A stretch of DNA of 64,000 bases from Selaginella moellendorffii (GCF_000143415.4 NW_003314316.1:322120-386119); one strand, 5' to 3'; numbered from the stretch's first letter, positions 37,093 to 49,007 are shown. Numbers and translations are program-made. Notes: generated by a model not told the origin, from the letters alone.

Positions 37093-38459
37093 AACACATT
37101 CTTTTGGGGATGGTAGATAAGTGAGATATTGATCTTAATGAAGAGTATGGCATTAGTGATGATGGTTATTACAATGAGGATGAAACTCTTGATGATGTTG
37201 TTATATAGTAAGGACACTAGATTTCTGAAGTTCAAAGTGACATTAAAGAGGTTAAGGATTCTATCAATTTCATTAAGGATTTTTTGCTTCACATGGACCC
37301 TCAAGGGTTGAATTAATCTCATGTTTATGATTTCCATTGGTATGTTAAACATGCTAAAGATTATGGTATTGTGGAATGGAAGTTATCACCAGATGTTTAT
37401 ATAGTTAAGAAGTTGATTCTTGGTTAGCATTGTGGGAAAGTTGTTAGTCCTACAATCTTTATGAAGATAAGGTGAAGATTAATTTTTTTGTGATGAAGCT
37501 TACGAGTTATACTTCTTTATAGTGGAAGAATTACATCAAAGCTAATCCAAAATTGACTTTTTGGATTGATTTGACAAAAGTTTTCCACACTTCATTTGTC
37601 AAGAAGTTTGAACAGGTTGATCTCGTGAATCAACTTAAAAATTTAGCAAAGGATTTTGTCTTTGGATGTGTACACCCATAAGTTTTGTGACCTTAGTCTC
37701 ACGGGCATTTATAATGAGTTGCTAAAGGTGCAATATTTCATCAAAGGTTTGAGCTTAGTGGATGTGCAACAAAAGGTTAAGAAGGATTTTCCAACAATGT
37801 TAACTTATGCTATCACTAAGGCTTAGATCTTTTCACTCAAACCATTAGTCAATTCGGTCAATTTTTGTCAACAGGATGGTCTATGGGGTAGTCAACGTGA
37901 TGACCAACCCGCAAATGCTTCACATTCAAGGAAGAAATGGCCATTGTTCTATCATGACTCAAAGCATGAAGATGGTAATAAAGCTAAGAAACTTCATTTG
38001 GACTAGCAAGAGAAGGACAAAGTAGAAGGCAATTATTTTCATTGCCATAGGGCTAAATATTAAGGTAAGGATTGTCCTAAAGGGGTTAATGAATGTTAAG
38101 ATGATTGTGGTGGAATTTATAGTCAATAATAGGCAATGATATGAGTGATATTGTTATTGGAGATTGTATTGCTTCAAGTTAGGCATTCTCTCACATACAT
38201 GAGCCACAAGTTTGATGCCATATAGCAAACTTGGATTACTCGAGACAAAGAGTTGTATGCTATGATTGCTGTTGTGAAGGAATGGCAATATTATTTATAT
38301 GGATTGGACTTCTATGTGAATTCAGATTATCAGTCTCTTTAGTATTTTAGTCGACATAAGAATTTTGGAAGCTACCTTACTCGTTGGCAAGAGTTCCTGC
38401 AGGAAATGTCTAGTACAAACATAGAGGTGACAATAAAGTTGTTGTTGCATTATCTAGGA

Positions 38460-39078
38460 TGTGTGAGACACAAAATCCCTAGGCCCCAAAGTGGAGCCGG
38501 AAGGGCGCCACATGGTAGTGGCCGAAGCGAGAGCCAAACGAGCGTAACACGTTTGGACCAAAAGCTCCGACTTGAAAAGTTAAGAGCGGGAGTGGAACTC
38601 CCAATGAAGTGCTCGAGGAATGAGCACGAAGCGAGCAAAAGGCGAGGCTCCAAAAAGGGACCCAAAAGGACCAACACATGACACGTGGGAGTGTCCGAGA
38701 TGGACTCGAGTTGGAGTCCGAAGTGGAGTCCGAGATGGACCCGAGTTGGAGTCCGAAGTGGAGTCCGAGATGGACCCGAGTTGGAGTCCGAAGTGGAGTC
38801 CGAAGTGGAGTCCGAGGTGGAGTCTGAGATGGAGTCCGAAGTGGAGTCCGAGGTGGACCCGAGATGGACCCGAGTTGGAGTCCGAAGTGGAGTCCAAGAT
38901 GGACCCGAGATGGAGTCCGAGATGGAGTCCGAGGTGGACCCAAGATGGACCCGAAATGGAGTCCGAGATGGAGTCCGAGATGGACCCGAGATGGACCCAA
39001 GATGGAGTCCGAGATGGAGTCCGAGATGGACTTCGAGATGGAGACCGAGATGGAGTCCGAAGTCGAGACCGAGACCGG

Positions 39079-39110
<32 letters not shown>

Positions 39111-40190
39111 TCGGGACCGAGACCGAGACCGAGGCCGAGGCCGAGACCGAGCCCGAGCCCGAGTCCGAGTCCGAGTCCAAATCCGAGTCCGAGTCCGAGT
39201 CCGAGTTCGGAGCCTGAGAGGGTGAAAGCCCAAAGCGTTCGTCTCCCAGACCCTGGGGGGTTTGGTGAGCTCCAAAAGTATAGTAGGGGGAGGACTGCAG
39301 TGGAGCCAGTTTGGCCAGGAAAGGCCAGTTTGGCCCAGGAAGGCCAGACCCAGTGTTGGGTGATGAGCTGCCCACTGGGAAGTCCAAGACTAGAGTGAAC
39401 ACGGACCGACAAGCGGGGTAGCTTAGTGAAGTGTTCAAGAGCCGGCTCTAGTTCCCCCGGGAGATCAACTGGCCGATGCTCCCAATCCAAGTGTGGGTGG
39501 CACTACCTACTTGGATACCTGGTGTGGCTCAACGGAACCTCGCTCTAAGCCCATGGCTAGAGCACCTAAAGACGAAAGGCGGGGAGAGTACCCATGAGGC
39601 TTGCGTAAGGCCACGGTGTTCCGAAATGGTGTCCCAAAGTCCCAGACTGTGGAAAGGAAGAGGGGTAGCCCTCCGGTGTGGTGACCAAGGACACAGTCAC
39701 ACAGTGAGGAAGTCCTAGAGGATAGTGGGACTTAGTGGTCGGGCCGGTGGGCCTCGATCCAGTGGCAGTGTTGGCGAACACAGCCAAGGATAGAAAGGGA
39801 CTTGGTGGGGACCGGAACAGAGATATTGGGGAAGGCTATTCCCCATATCTGTAGGCATCTTAAGGATGTTAAGGAGTGGATCTGGGATGACCACTCATGG
39901 ACGGATGACCCAGTCTTTGAGAGACGGGATTGGAATGTAGGTGGTGTTGGACCACCAGTGTGACCAAGGTAAATGGGCATGGCCTTAGCGTAACAGGCTG
40001 ATATGTCGGTGGTACCTTGGGGTGTTGATCATGGGATCGGACACGTGGAGCACTTGGACCAAGTGCTAAGGTTGAGTGGCATGGATGCCATTCTCGGGGC
40101 TAGCAAGCCCCAAGTCCTGAGTTGGGCTTATGGAGGTTGTGAATGAGACTCCTCCAAGTGGTCGGAGGTGTGGTTAAGTGACTAAAGTAG
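38460..40190 (+). mobile_element. Insertion between RNase H and integrase of the gypsy relic
   Basis: About 1.7 kb of GC-richer sequence interrupts the pol reading between RNase H (IEVTIK) and the pre-integrase segment (MVNSIS). It contains the long hexamer array and then LTR-like motifs (GTGAAAGCCCAAAGCG; GGGAAGTCCAAGAC) shared with 5990-6080 and with the LTR family at the right window edge. It may be a solo LTR of a related element; I could not define a clean target duplication. No credible protein is encoded. Confidence 0.5.
38690..39215 (+). repeat. Long degenerate hexamer array (GAGTCC/GAGATGGA/GACCGA)
   Basis: About 525 bp of imperfect 6-bp units. It starts as GAGTCCGAGATGGACCCGAG-type blocks and sharpens rightward into nearly pure GAGACC and GAGTCC units (39060-39200). 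All six frames are largely open and give Arg/Asp, Ser/Glu or Trp/Ser/Pro runs of up to about 350 codons. Those are repeat artefacts. The family is related to the array at 1668-1931, in the opposite orientation. Confidence 0.9.
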
Positions 40191-41429
40191 AATGGAAAAA
40201 TTAGTCGCTTACAGGATGGTAAATTCTATCTCATTCTTGAAATTATCCAGCGATCTTTTGGATGAGCTTAAGGAGTTTATTGACTTCGACTCCTTTATCA
40301 CTGATATTCATGTGAAGGTTTTGTTGAGGGATACCTCTATAAATTTGAAGGGTGACAAGTTTGCGTCATTCGAGATATGAGATAAAATTCTAGTGAAGAA
40401 GGGATATATAGTGGTTCCTCATGTTGACAAATTCATCAAATAATTTTTTGTTGAGTGTCATAATGTGCCAAATGCTAGGCATCCAAGGGTATTGAGAATG
40501 TATATGTTAGTGAAGAAGCATTTTTTTTGGCTTGGGATGAAGTCAGATGTTGAGAAGTATGTACGTGGTTGTTTGACTTGCCAAGTAGTTAAAGTTGATC
40601 ATCAAAAGCTTGTTGTCTTCTATCATCCTCTACATATACTCAAGAATAAATGGGATAGCATCTCAATAGAATTTATCATTGGTTTGCCCAAGAATTTTTT
40701 AGGAAATGATGCTATTTGGGTTGTTGTGAATTGTTTGATGAAGATGACTCACTTCTTCCCAGTGAAGATGATGATAAAAGTTTCTAAACTTGTTCAATTA
40801 TTTGTAGATCGGCTATTCAATCTTTATGGTTTGCCAAGTGACATTTTGATTGGGATCTCAAGTTCATATCCAAGTTTTGGCAAACGGTCTTTAAAAAGTT
40901 AGAGACTAATCTGAGCATGAGTAGTGGTGAGCATCCATAATCAAATGGGCAGATAGGGTGCATGAATTAAATGCTAAAGTCTTTTATGGGAAACTTGACT
41001 AAATAGGGAGTATGGGAGAAGTACTTAGCTTTGCTTCAATTTGCTCATAATAATGCTCATCAATCTAACATGTTTCCTTTTATGGTGATGTATGGCTATG
41101 AGCCTAAGTCTCCCATGAGTTTGAGTTTAGCTTTGATTCGGGTACCTCATGTTTGTGATTTCTTGAAGGATATGCAAAACAAATTTGAGTTAGCAAAGTT
41201 GAACATGAGGCAAACTCAAGATCAAGACAAAAGATTGGCTGATGAGTGTCGTCATCATCAAGAGTACAAAGTTAGTGACAAAGTTTTCCTTAAGCTATCA
41301 AATGCACAATGGTTTTTGAAAAGAGATAGTAGTGCTAAGTTGTTTTCACAGTGTTGTGGGCCTTGAACAATTTTATAGCGCATGGGAGATCTTGCATCAA
41401 CATTTTTTCATTGCCCCAAACTAGAAGTA

Positions 41430-41988
41430 TAAGAAGTTTATCTTTTCCAGGCCATGGATATAGGATATGGAGTGCACTGCAGCAACATCTTGCTTAGAGG
41501 TCCTGTTGGAGCATTAAGGATAAGAAAAAGCTCTATTTCATCATGAAGATCCAGAACTCATGCTTTTGTTTCAACGAATGAGGTGCAATGATAAGGAGAG
41601 CTTTTCTTTCAAAGCCAGTTCAGAGTGTTTGACAACAGCACCTCGCTGTAGATTTCAGTGGAAGTCTGCTCATACTGTAGAGATCGAAAGCCATTCGTAA
41701 CGAAAACAAATATTCACCTTTTGAGTTTCGCCATTGACTTTAAAACTCCCGTCCATGGGAACAACTTTGAAAACATTCCCATTGCCTTTGTAAGCCTCTC
41801 CAAACGTCCCTTCTCCTATCTTCACTATTGTTTTCAGATCACTTAGCACAGATAAAACGAGTTAGTCCGGAAAGAAAATAACCGAAAGTACCCACCAAAA
41901 CTCTGAAAATCCTTGTGAAAGGCTGACAATACTTTCCTGGTCTGACTCGTGTAGCAGGATGTCTATCATCGACATTGTGGGAAGCTCT
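41430..41988 (-). pseudogene. Haspin-type kinase gene, 3' fragment
   Basis: This is the downstream part of the gene whose 5' half lies at 49560-51081; the LTR retrotransposon sits between them. Exon 4 continues on the minus strand from the target site to 41896 (LPTMSMIDILLHESDQ, then SLSQGFSEF). It splices (intron 41842-41895, 54 nt) to exon 5, 41841-41718, with the glycine loop KIGEGTFGEAYK and the Lys strand FKVVPMDGSFKVNGETQK. A 43-nt intron leads to exon 6 from 41674 (STEIYSEVLLSNTLNW), which soon meets a TGA. A trace of CTSFVETK, a haspin signature, follows near 41540. The rest of the kinase domain (catalytic loop and DFT/DYT region) is absent; the gypsy relic abuts. Haspin phosphorylates histone H3 Thr3 in mitosis. 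Confidence 0.8.
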
Positions 41989-42540
41989 TGTGGGGAAAAA
42001 TACACAACAACCAAGAAAGACAGGAAAGACTCCCCTAGGGCTTGTATTTCAGCAGTAACTACAAATCACTCATACTGAGTGCGCTGGGCCTGCAGTAACT
42101 CCTCTATGATCACGGCGATGGGATCTTGACGGCCTATAAGAGGTCCCACCATCTTCAAGCAGAGAGAACTCCAGAACCCGAGAGAGAAAACAAGAACTAT
42201 AAAATAACTGAATGGCTGTACCTAATTTCAAACTCCCAAAAACTTAAACACCAACCAATGGCTGAAACTTTCCCAGCTAATAAGTCTTCATCCACAACTC
42301 CGATCGACTTGATTTTACCACCAAAGAATTGCCCTTGATCAGATCTTCAACTTTCTAGAAAACAACTTCTTCAAATTCTCACTTCTGAAATCCGTCATTT
42401 TTTCTCTCTCTAGACGAAATATTCATAGGAAGCTTCTTCAGCGAGCTTCTTCATTTTTCACCTTTTTCTAGCTTAGAAATACGTCAGTACTCACAAAAAC
42501 AACCTCAAGTATGAAAATACAACCGTATATATGGTTGACA
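41989..42540 (-). repeat. LTR (3' LTR of the minus-strand element)
   Basis: 552 bp, begins TGTGGGG and ends TTGACA. I count about seven substitutions against the other LTR at 49008-49559, so about 98-99% identity and a fairly recent insertion. Flanked on the left by the target duplication GCTCT (41984-41988). Confidence 0.93.
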
Positions 42541-42926
42541 CCATACCACCCTGATACTCGCGCCGCCCTCGGCACGCTGACTGCCATTAACCACTGACTT
42601 CTTGACTGGTTCAAACCCAACTCTGCTACACTTTCCTCTGACACCGCTCAACTCGACTCCATTTGACTTCTCACACGGCGACACTCCGCCTCTTTCAACT
42701 CTTCTCCTACACTATTGCTGAGCTCGCCTCCACCGACGTCTACAGCCTCCATAAATAAATCCTCCTGGCGCTCCACACCTGAACTCATAAAATCTCCCCC
42801 TTCAGCTGCTCCTCTCAAGGATGTGCAGCTAACTCTACCTGCGTCTTCTACGCTTGTTCTTAAATGAAAACACCAACATACCTCCATTCGATTCTGGAAC
42901 TTCCCATTCAGCTACAACCACAGCTC

Positions 42927-45900
42927 TCAGCTGGCCTCAGCTCTGGTCATCCTCGACTCTGATTCGGATGGCTCCGACACATTGGACTCTGGCTCAGCTC
43001 CGGCTGTTTCATCATTTGAACGTGTATGGTACTTTTTCAATCGGAAACCATTGATCCGCGTTGGCAGCAGGTTTCCACTCAAATCTGCCACCTGCACCGA
43101 GCCATTGTCGTTGACATTCACCACCACGTAAGGGCCCAGCCACCGTATCTTGAGTTTTCCTGGCCGCTTCCAAAACTTGCTGTCATACAGCAACACCAAA
43201 TCCCCTATTGCAAACTTCCGCTCTCGAATATGATCATCATGCCATTTCTTTCTCCGCTTTTGCAATGCCTCTCTAGCTTGAAATGCCAGCAGCCTCGTCT
43301 CATCCAATCGTTCTAGCTCGTTCAACCTCTGCTGTATGGCACCGTCCCAGTCCATAGCATGCTCTACAGCCGTCCTCAAGGCTGGAACTTCAAGCTCCAC
43401 CGGCAATAGTGCTTCCTGCCCATAAACAAACTGAAAAGGTGAGAACCGAGTGGTCACCTTAAAAGCAACTCGATACGCCCAGACTGCATCCAAAAGGCGC
43501 TTATCCCAATCCGTCCGAGAAGCTGAGCAGGTCTTAGTAACAATCCGGCAAAGAGTTCCATTTGTACGCTCCACTTGACCATTGCAACACGGGTAGTAAG
43601 GAGTAGACTTCGAGTGATAAACTCCATAAGTTTCTGTCAGTGCTGCCACTGCCTCGTTCAAGAAGTGTGTACCCCGATCACTCACCAGTTCGAGGGGAAC
43701 TCCAAACCGTGTAATTATCTGCTCATAAAGAAAATCCGCCACCTTCTTACCAGTATCCTCCCGTAGAGCCTTCACCTCAGACCATTTTGTAACGTAATCA
43801 GTGCAGACCAGTACATACTTATAACCTGTCCGTCGAGCTGGAGGAAACGGTCCACAAAAATCAATCCCCCATTTTTCAAACGGCATCACTGGCAATAGTG
43901 GATGAAGAGGTTGGTAGTCACGCTTATCAGGCTTCCCTGCTCGCTGACAAGGGTCACAAGTTTTGACGTAGTACGTAACCTCCTTCCTCAATGTCGGCCA
44001 TCAATATCCAGCTCTGCAAATAATCTCCACCGTCGCTTCTGTTCCAAAGTGGCCTCCATATGCCGAATCATGGCATGCCGCTATCACCTTAGTCGTCTCA
44101 TGTGGTAGCAAACACCGCCTCAGTACGCTATCTCGTCCAATCCGGTATAATACACCACCAACCATCGTATAGAGTCGGCTCTGCAACAGAAGCCGTCGCT
44201 TCTGCCGGTTATTCAACCCTGCCGGATACTCGCCATTGCCAAGGAACTTAACCATCTTGGCATACCAGTCCGGCACTGTTTCAAATTGGAAGATAGGTGC
44301 ATCTGGCAAATCATCCTCTACGCCTACTTCCTCATCACTGTCCTGTGGTGGCAGCCTCGATAAGTGATCTGGCATCTGATGGCTGCTTCCAGGTTTCAAC
44401 ACAATGCGGAACTGAAATTCCTGGAGCAGCAACAGCCAACGTGTGATTCTTCCTGTCTTGCATGGCTTCCCTATTAAATACTTCAGTGCCTGATGATCAA
44501 GGAAAAACACGAACTCCTTGCCAAGTAGATAATGCCGATATTGCTGGATCGCATAGATCATGCCAAGTCCTTCCCTCTCAGTTGCTGAATAGCTCTTCTC
44601 AGCCGTTGAAAGTTGACGGCTGCTGTAACATATTGGATGATCTGCTCGTCCATCTGAGCGTTGACACAGCACCACACCAATGGCCACTGCTGATGCATCC
44701 ACGTGAACGTGAAACTCCAGGTTCCAATCTGGCATCTTCAAAATCGGCGCGTTTACCAGTGCTAGTTTCAAGCGTTGGAAGGCCGCCTCACATACAATTG
44801 TCCACTCATATTTAGCCCCCTTCTTCAGCAGGCTAGTCAAGGGTAGAACTTTCTCAGCAAAGTTCCTCACGAAACGGCGGTGATATCCCACATGCCCAAG
44901 AAATGCCTGCAATTGCTTCACAGTCTCTGGTGACACCAGCTGCATGATCACCTGCGTCTTGGCCGGATCGACAGCTAAACCTTCTCTTGACACTATCCGA
45001 CCCAGCAGCACTCCATGCGTTACCCAGAACTGACACTTGAACGGGTTGAGAGAAATCCCATAGTGCCGACAGCGTTCAAAACACTTCTCGAGAAGGCCTT
45101 CATGCGCCAACTCACTCCCATAGACACTGAAGTCGTCAAGGAATACTTCCATAAACTCTCGCATGTACGGCTGGAAAGCTGCTGTGACAACCCGCTGAAA
45201 GGTAGCAGGTGCATTACACAGGCCGAAGGGCATAACTTTGTAGGCGTAGCAGCCCCACTCAGTCACAAACGTGGTTTTGAGCTGATCCTCTTCTGCTATC
45301 TGCACTTGGTTATAGCCGCTGAATCCGTTGAGGAAGGAATAAAGCTCGTGTCCCGCCACAGCATCAAGTACCGTGTCAGTAAAGGGCAGAGGGAAGCCAT
45401 CCTTCTCAGTCACCTCGTTCAGCTTCCGGTAATCCACACAGACTCGCAGCTGACCATTCTTTTTCGGCACCACCACAATCGGAGACAGCCACTGGCTCAT
45501 TTCCACCTCGTAAATAAACCCAGCTCGCAGCAACTTCTCCAGCTCCTCTCGAACAGTCTTGGAGTAATTCGGGTTCATCCTATACGGCCGCTGCCAAATA
45601 GGCACTGCTCCTGGCTTGAGAATGATCCGGTGCTGAGCCAGCTTCACATCCACACCTCGCATGTCTCTATAAGACCATGCAAACACGTCGAGGTACCTGT
45701 AAAAGAGGCGCCTCAACCTTTCCTTAACTTGGACCGGCAAGTTAGCTCCGACCTTCACCACCTTTTCCTCCTCGGCTGATCCGAGGTTCATCTCTTCGAC
45801 AATTGGCTGAGCTGTGTATCGGCTACTACCTCGTCCTCCAGGCTGGATCGCTGGCTCTTCATCAATCTCTGGAACGGAACCATCTATAACTTCAGAATAA

Positions 45901-47213
45901 AAATGGCGGGGAAACTGCTGCAGTCGTTCCTGCTCCACTACTGGCTCCAAGTCCTCGACCTGAACCATTCGACAGCTCACATCACCACCAAACAACCAAT
46001 GCTTGAGTCGATCACTTGCTGTTCCATCTTCAAAAGGTGACAGCAGCAGGGCATCGTAGCCGGAGCAGGGCTCCACAGCTGCTACCTCCACTGAACTCTC
46101 ATCATTCGACCGACTCTGCTCCGAACACACCTCACTCATACGCTCTCCTGCTTCTGATCCAGTCGTGGTATCACTACTGTCATCGATCCCATCCACTATC
46201 GGCTCACATGCCACTGGAGTCCAGGCCGGCCTCTTCCTCGTCCGAACTTGGATAGTGCGCGACTTGTTTCCATCTCCAATCTTAATAGTCCCCTTCGGCC
46301 AACTCTGATCTGCCCAGGCCTGTAACAACCACGGTCTTCCCAAAAGAATTGGATAATCCAGCTCATGTCCAACCATCCTCAGCACCACGTAATCAACATA
46401 AAAGATAAAACCGGCAATCTCCGTCTTCACCCCAGTAAGTACACCAACCGGTCTCGAGCGAGAATGATTCGCCATGCGGACACGAAAATAAACTGGAGAC
46501 AGCTGCTCCAACCCAAGTTTTGACACCATTTGCTCAGGCATTACGTTGATGGCAGCACCTCCATCAATCACGCACCCCTTCAAGTGCTGACCTGAAATCT
46601 CTACATCTATAATCGGATTCTCTGCTTCGATCATCGGCCATGCTGCATTCACTACCACCTCTCGATGGGCCTTGACTGCTGTGGCCACCACTTTCCTCAG
46701 ACTTGGTGCCAGCTGTAGTAATTGCGCAAATGTGATACTCGGCTTCTGATTCTCTAAGTCCTTGAGCACGTCGTAGGGCTGAGTTTCCAGATTTAGCACT
46801 TGCTTATACCGGCGAGATCTCCGCTGGCCCATCTTCAACGGCTCACCCCCAAAATGTTCCTTGAATACCTCTGCCAGCCGCTGCAGCGTCGAGATGCCCA
46901 CCTTCCTCATAACCTCTTGCGGATCCATTCCACCACTCACCTGGTTCGCATCCGTTTCCTTGCCGTCATTAGGGCACTGAATAGTCCCCGTGATATTCTT
47001 GGCGAGATCTCCGCCATCGGCTATTGGCGCATCCTGAATGCCGCCTCCTTCCAGACCTAAGTCGATCCCCATTTTTTCCTTGTGGTGCTGCTCCTTCCTG
47101 TTTTGGCAAGCTATCATCTCTGGATCCTCCTGAGTATGCGTCCGCTCAATTCTCTGTTCAGCCCTTGTTCTCGGCTCATCTCGGATGTACAACCCGCGGT
47201 CCCTCCGCTGCAA
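42927..47213 (-). CDS. Retrotransposon pol (PR-RT-RNase H-INT), one nonsense codon
   Basis: Continues in the gag frame after the TAG. Protease: VIDGGAAINVMPEQMVSKLG near 46.55 kb. Reverse transcriptase: WLSPIVVVPKKNGQLRVCVD, GFSGYNQVQIAEEDQLKTTF, MPFGLCNAPATFQR, VFLDDFSVYG. RNase H: FHVHVDASAVAIGVVLCQ, YSATEREGLGMIYAIQQYRH. Integrase zinc-binding part: CHDSAYGGHFGTEATVEII, then a TGA at 44001-44003 exactly where the related element at 58-60 kb has Trp (AGYWWPTL), then CDPCQRAGKPDKRD, the core WGIDFCGPFPP and ELVSDRGTHFLNEAV, and the C-terminal IRWLGPYVVVN. The TGA is best read as a Trp-to-stop mutation, so this copy should lack a complete integrase. Confidence 0.9.
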
Positions 47214-48905
47214 CTATGCTCGTGTGTTGACATTCCACACAGGTGTGTCCGCTCTCAACTCTTCAGAATTCACAAAAATGGCTTTAGTATCCACCACCTC
47301 TTTTCCCTTGTCCTGATTTTGACGCTGATTTGGCACTTGCAAGCAGTAGGGGCAATCCTCCTGTCGATGAAGTCCCTGTGTCTGGCATATCCCACAGATT
47401 GGCTGATACTCTTCAGACTTCTGTGCATTCGGACAGTTTGGTGCGATATGTCCAGGTTCCCCACACCGGTAGCACACTATCGGGCCTCGGCCTCGGCCTC
47501 TGCCTCTGCCTCCGAACATTCCCATCCGGCCGCCACCTCGGCCTCCACCGGCAGTCTGCTGCAGCATTGGCCCCGAGTTCTGCACAGCTCCTGGAGCTCC
47601 TACGTTAAAAACCGGGTACGTCTCATACTGCTGGTGCTGAACCTGTTGCTGTGGAAATTGTTGTTGATGGTGAAATTGTGGTTGAACGTAATAGCTTGCG
47701 ACTACAGGTTGCTGCTGGAACTTGGGCGTCACACGAGCTGGATGAAAAAAGCACTTCTCAGGCTTGTGGCCGAACTTCCCACAATACGGACAAGGAGCTT
47801 TTGCTGGTATCAGATTCGGACATTCACTAGGATAGTGGCCATATCCTTGACACTTAATGCACCAGATCTCAGCTCTCTCATGCACCGGCCGAGTTGGAGC
47901 TCCCAAACCTTGAACCAGACTCACTTGGAGTTCTGCCATCTTCTTGGTAAGTGTCTCCACCACATCTTCTTTCACTTTTGTGAGTTGGCTCTCAAATCCG
48001 GTCATGTTTCCTACAGGTAACTGGAGAACTGACGGCTGGACCGGAATCAAAGGTGGAGCTGCTACGGCTCCAAGCACACCAGTCTGGTACTGTGCAATAT
48101 TCGGTGAGAACAAGTTACCATATGTTGCTGGTGGAGCTGCAGCTGCAATATTCCGCGATGACATCCGGGCCTGTTCCCATGTTGCTGCGTGCTCCACTGC
48201 TGCGTTCAAATCTGCCGGTCTTTGCACCTTCACGTGGAACCCGATTTCAAATGGCAACCCATTCAAGAACCAGCGGACTTGGTCGTCAGCGGCAGGCTGT
48301 GGATCTTTCCTCGCGAGCAGCCTCTTGTAGCGAAGAACATAATTTTGCAATGTCTCTCCAGGTAACAATTGAATTGAATTTAGCTCATCACTGATACGCT
48401 GCTTGAATCCCATAGGACGGAAAGCATTGAGAAATGCTGTTTTGAGGTCTGCCCAGGCTGCAAAGGCTGCTGCTGCATTCGCCTGACCATACCATTCTGC
48501 TGCTGCTCCCAGCAATGTTGCCGGAAACAGACGGACTCTCACAGCATCTGCCTGCTCCTGATTTGCTGTGCTGACGTTTTCAAAAGCAGTTACGTGAGCG
48601 TCTGGATCGTCAGTCTGTGTAAACGTTGGATACTTCATCCTCGCATTGGCAGGCTGTGCCATTTGAGGATTTACTGCTTGAGGTGTGGGCGATGTTGGTT
48701 CAAATGGCCCCCACTCCTCCCAATTCAAACTTGAGTCCGAAGTCCTCGGACTAGTTTCAGGGCTGGTTTCAGGCGAATTCTGCAACAGTCTCCTCGCTGC
48801 TCGTTCAGAACGGCCTCGATTCTGCTCTGCCCTTCTAGTAGAAAAATCTAGAAAATTATCCCAGTCCGGGGATCTACCCGCCAGACCGAGAACCAACTGT
48901 GGCAA
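47214..48905 (-). CDS. Retrotransposon gag (capsid and nucleocapsid)
   Basis: The open frame covers 48905-47214 and ends in TAG, after which pol continues in the same frame. The first in-frame ATG is at 48662 (MAQPANARMKYPTFTQTDDP); upstream codons are open only as far as a TAA just before 48905. The capsid part includes AWADLKTAFLNAFRPMGFKQ and LLPGETLQNYVLRYKRLL. The nucleocapsid part has several Cys/His knuckles (CIKCQGYGHYPSEC, CPYCGKFGHKPEKC, CYRCGEPGHIAPNC, and a fourth, CGICQTQGLHRQEDC). A Gln-rich stretch and a Gly/Arg-rich stretch lie between knuckles two and three. Confidence 0.88.
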   Translation of the reverse strand: MPQLVLGLAGRSPDWDNFLDFSTRRAEQNRGRSERAARRLLQNSPETSPETSPRTSDSSLNWEEWGPFEPTSPTPQAVNPQMAQPANARMKYPTFTQTDDPDAHVTAFENVSTANQEQADAVRVRLFPATLLGAAAEWYGQANAAAAFAAWADLKTAFLNAFRPMGFKQRISDELNSIQLLPGETLQNYVLRYKRLLARKDPQPAADDQVRWFLNGLPFEIGFHVKVQRPADLNAAVEHAATWEQARMSSRNIAAAAPPATYGNLFSPNIAQYQTGVLGAVAAPPLIPVQPSVLQLPVGNMTGFESQLTKVKEDVVETLTKKMAELQVSLVQGLGAPTRPVHERAEIWCIKCQGYGHYPSECPNLIPAKAPCPYCGKFGHKPEKCFFHPARVTPKFQQQPVVASYYVQPQFHHQQQFPQQQVQHQQYETYPVFNVGAPGAVQNSGPMLQQTAGGGRGGGRMGMFGGRGRGRGRGPIVCYRCGEPGHIAPNCPNAQKSEEYQPICGICQTQGLHRQEDCPYCLQVPNQRQNQDKGKEVVDTKAIFVNSEELRADTPVWNVNTRA

Positions 48906-48984
48906 AGATGCTTACTGCAGATGCCCGCAGATGACCGGCCTTTTCCTCAGGCCCGGTTTACTGCGCAGTTACTGCGACTAAGCC

Positions 48985-49002
48985 CTCCCGGCTAACGCAC
49001 CA
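48985..49002 (-). other. Putative primer-binding site of the LTR retrotransposon
   Basis: Five T residues inside the 5' LTR edge on the minus strand, the sequence TGGTGCGTTAGCCGGGAG begins with the TGG expected opposite a tRNA CCA end. It is not the initiator tRNA-Met type. I could not name the tRNA. Confidence 0.5.
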
Positions 49003-49007
49003 AAAAA

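Larger units (their letters stand above)
36950..41400 (+). mobile_element. Decayed Ty3/gypsy element (gag, RNase H, integrase) with insertion
   Basis: A plus-strand relic. A primer-binding site (TGGTATCAGAGC, 37081-37092) follows a short putative LTR tail. Gag-like sequence lies at about 37.45-38.08 kb and ends in a damaged zinc knuckle at about 38033-38077 (YFHCHRAKY, stop, GKDCPK). Protease and most reverse transcriptase are missing. RNase H is recognisable at about 38250-38450 (ELYAMIAVVKEWQYYLYGLD, TRWQEFLQEM). The sequence resumes at about 40195-40380 with SSDLLDELKEF. Integrase follows at 40465-41366 (KHFFWLGMKSDVEKYVRGCL, CQVVK, DSISIEFIIGLPK, FAHNNAHQSN, MVMYGYEPKSPM). Many stops and frameshifts; inactive. 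Confidence 0.75.

Noticed and set aside
38450-39490. Open frames of 200-346 codons encoding Ser/Asp, Arg/Thr/Pro and Trp/Ser/Pro repeats
   Set aside because: They arise from the hexamer array. Several frames on both strands are open together and none continues into unique coding sequence.
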